This document shows positions 63,037 through 64,000 of a stretch of 64,000 nucleotides of DNA, piece after piece. Below the pieces are notes generated by a model. That model was not told where the DNA came from. It worked only from the letters and a program-made list of their open reading frames with translations, and searched no databases. The DNA lies in contig NZ_VZZJ01000014.1 of assembly GCF_008806345.1 (NCBI RefSeq), forward strand, positions 81,723 to 145,722, read 5' to 3'. The stretch's first letter is position 1. Every line of letters begins with the position of its first letter. Origin of the DNA: Methylobacterium planeticum. GTDB taxonomy: Bacteria > Pseudomonadota > Alphaproteobacteria > Rhizobiales > Beijerinckiaceae. The position numbers and the translations under genes were made by a program.

Positions 63037-63750
63037 CTACGACTCATCACTCCCGGCATCGACGAAGACACTGGTGACCAGTCCGCCCATCAAGGCAACG
63101 CCGAGAAAGCCCACGGTCGTGCCGGTCGCGGTTCCGCCCATCGACACCGATTGGGTCGCGGTCAGGACCAAATCGGTGAGGCTGAACCCTCCGCCGAGCT
63201 TGGCGCCTGTGGCCAGGCCGCCCGATTGAACGGTCTCGGCGCCGCCGTCGGTCACGAGGGTGCCTTCCGCGCGGCCGGCGACCTCTTGCACGCCCGCGGA
63301 CCGCACTTGGGAGCCCGAGGCGAGGCCACCCGCGGTGGCGACCTCCTTGCCGCCGTCATTGACGAGGCTCTTCGTCGACTTGCCGCCTGCGGCGACCGTC
63401 AGCACCTGCTCCGAGCCGACCGTCACACCGTCAACGACGACGCCGGCGCCGACGGTCTGCGCATTCGTCCCGATCGCGATCGCTTTGCCAGACTCGAGCA
63501 AGGCTTTCTGGCCGTTGTCGATTTCGGTGAACGAGAAGTTCACTGTGGTCGTCTGGTCGAGCCTGCTCGGCAGGGCCGAGGACGTGAATAGGACCGGCTG
63601 GAGGCGACGCGCCGTTCCGGGTCTGGCGCGCCGAAGCCGTCGCAAAAGCCGCCGAGGAAGCGCAGCCGCTCTCGATCGACCCGTTACGTTCCTGATGGAG
63701 CCAACTCGGCCAGCAAATGTGGCGCGACGATTTGCATGATAGGTCAGCAA
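63037..63750 (-). pseudogene. AIDA-like autotransporter/adhesin passenger fragment
   Basis: The 237-aa frame contains degenerate AIDA-type passenger repeats: VTVGSEQVLTVAAGGKSTKS, VNDGGKEVATAGGLASGSQV and VTDGGAETVQSGGLATGAKL. These build a beta-helix in secreted adhesins. The N-terminal ~50 residues are Arg-rich and unnatural, no signal peptide is seen, and there is no beta-barrel domain. Its stop lies 6 bp outside the right end of the IS481 derivative, so insertion of that element probably removed the 3' part of the gene. Confidence 0.6.
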
Positions 63751-63948
63751 GCGACCTTAATTACTGATTTTCTATTGGTTCAAAGGGTTATAGAACGGCC
63801 ACGAGATTTGGCTCCACACACGTGCGCCGCGTCGGGTGGGCTCCTGGTGGTCGTAGAAGGAGCGGCGGCGCATCCGTGAAAGATGGTCCCGGTAGTCGGC
63901 GCACAATCAGCGCTTGCTGGGCCAAGGGCGCCTTAGAGCGACATCCGA
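63751..63948. other. Short intergenic region
   Basis: The 200 bp between the adhesin fragment and the transposase tail hold an AT-rich block near 63760-63800 (TTACTGATTTTCTATTGGTT) that may have been the promoter of the adhesin gene. The rest is open on the minus strand but matches no family. Confidence 0.4.
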
Positions 63949-64000
63949 TCAGTTTGCGTCGTAGCCAGCAGAGGCGAGGTAGGCTCGACACTCAGCCGGG
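63949..64000 (-). pseudogene. IS630-family transposase, C-terminal end (continues off window)
   Basis: The minus strand entering at the right edge encodes PAECRAYLASAGYDAN and stops at 63949. IS630-type transposases end in a similar block (xECxNYFxxAGYxxx). Only 16 residues are visible, so whether the element is intact beyond the window cannot be judged. Confidence 0.5.

Overview
The window is high-GC, mostly single-copy bacterial chromosome. The gene families and small secreted proteins suggest an alphaproteobacterium of the Methylobacterium/Methylorubrum kind: Gly-rich exported proteins, ugp and dpp type ABC systems, a GbsR/MarR regulator with DUF4166, DUF4173 with a two-component system, and debris of IS5, IS481 and IS630 elements. 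The genus is inferred from family content, not from a marker gene. I saw no rRNA, tRNA or CRISPR array.

Layout. 1-2.6 kb: the 3' end of a GH63-like glycosidase gene, then small or broken minus-strand ORFs. 2.9-4.3 kb: a divergent LpxC paralogue followed by gene fragments. 4.3-8.5 kb: a complete minus-strand ugpB-ugpA-ugpE-ugpC importer. 8.5-12.3 kb: a patch of remnants (LysR fragment, frameshifted DUF4214 protein, small exported proteins). 12.4-16.1 kb: a GntR/UTRA regulator divergent from a PcaB-like lyase and DctA, with two palindromes between them. 16.1-16.8 kb: IS5-type remnants. 16.8-19.5 kb: AraC regulator, aldo/keto reductase, SRPBCC protein and the start of a lost formate dehydrogenase gene. 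20-26.1 kb: a catabolic island with an MFS permease, a SAF-domain NAD(P)-dependent oxidoreductase, two LysR regulators and a class II aldolase, closed by a strong terminator. 26.6-28.8 kb: a large membrane-anchored alpha/beta hydrolase. 29.8-36.8 kb: a tightly overlapping dppABCDF-like operon ending in gamma-glutamyltransferase. 38-45 kb: a DUF4344 metallopeptidase, the aspT-aspD pair and a secreted beta-helix protein. 45-48.3 kb: small proteins, a potassium channel and a SulP fragment. 48.4-54 kb: an RND efflux pump, its adaptor and an AraC-type regulator. 54.2-58.4 kb: a membrane protein, then a GbsR/MarR regulator whose start codon sits at the centre of a perfect 38-bp palindrome, followed by DUF4166 and TIGR01777 genes. 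58.6-62.4 kb: DUF4173 protein, response regulator and histidine kinase. 62.7-64 kb: a deleted IS481 derivative, a truncated AIDA-like adhesin and the end of an IS630 transposase.

Most intact modules join a local regulator to a transporter and a matching enzyme: GntR with lyase and DctA; LysR with oxidoreductase, MFS and aldolase; peptide importer with gamma-glutamyltransferase; AspT with AspD; AraC with RND pump. Between them lie many short remnants of known families (formate dehydrogenase, SulP, LysR, solute-binding protein, EF-hand, transposases), as expected of an accessory region with repeated insertion and deletion. The most striking signal is the palindrome over the start codon at 55538.
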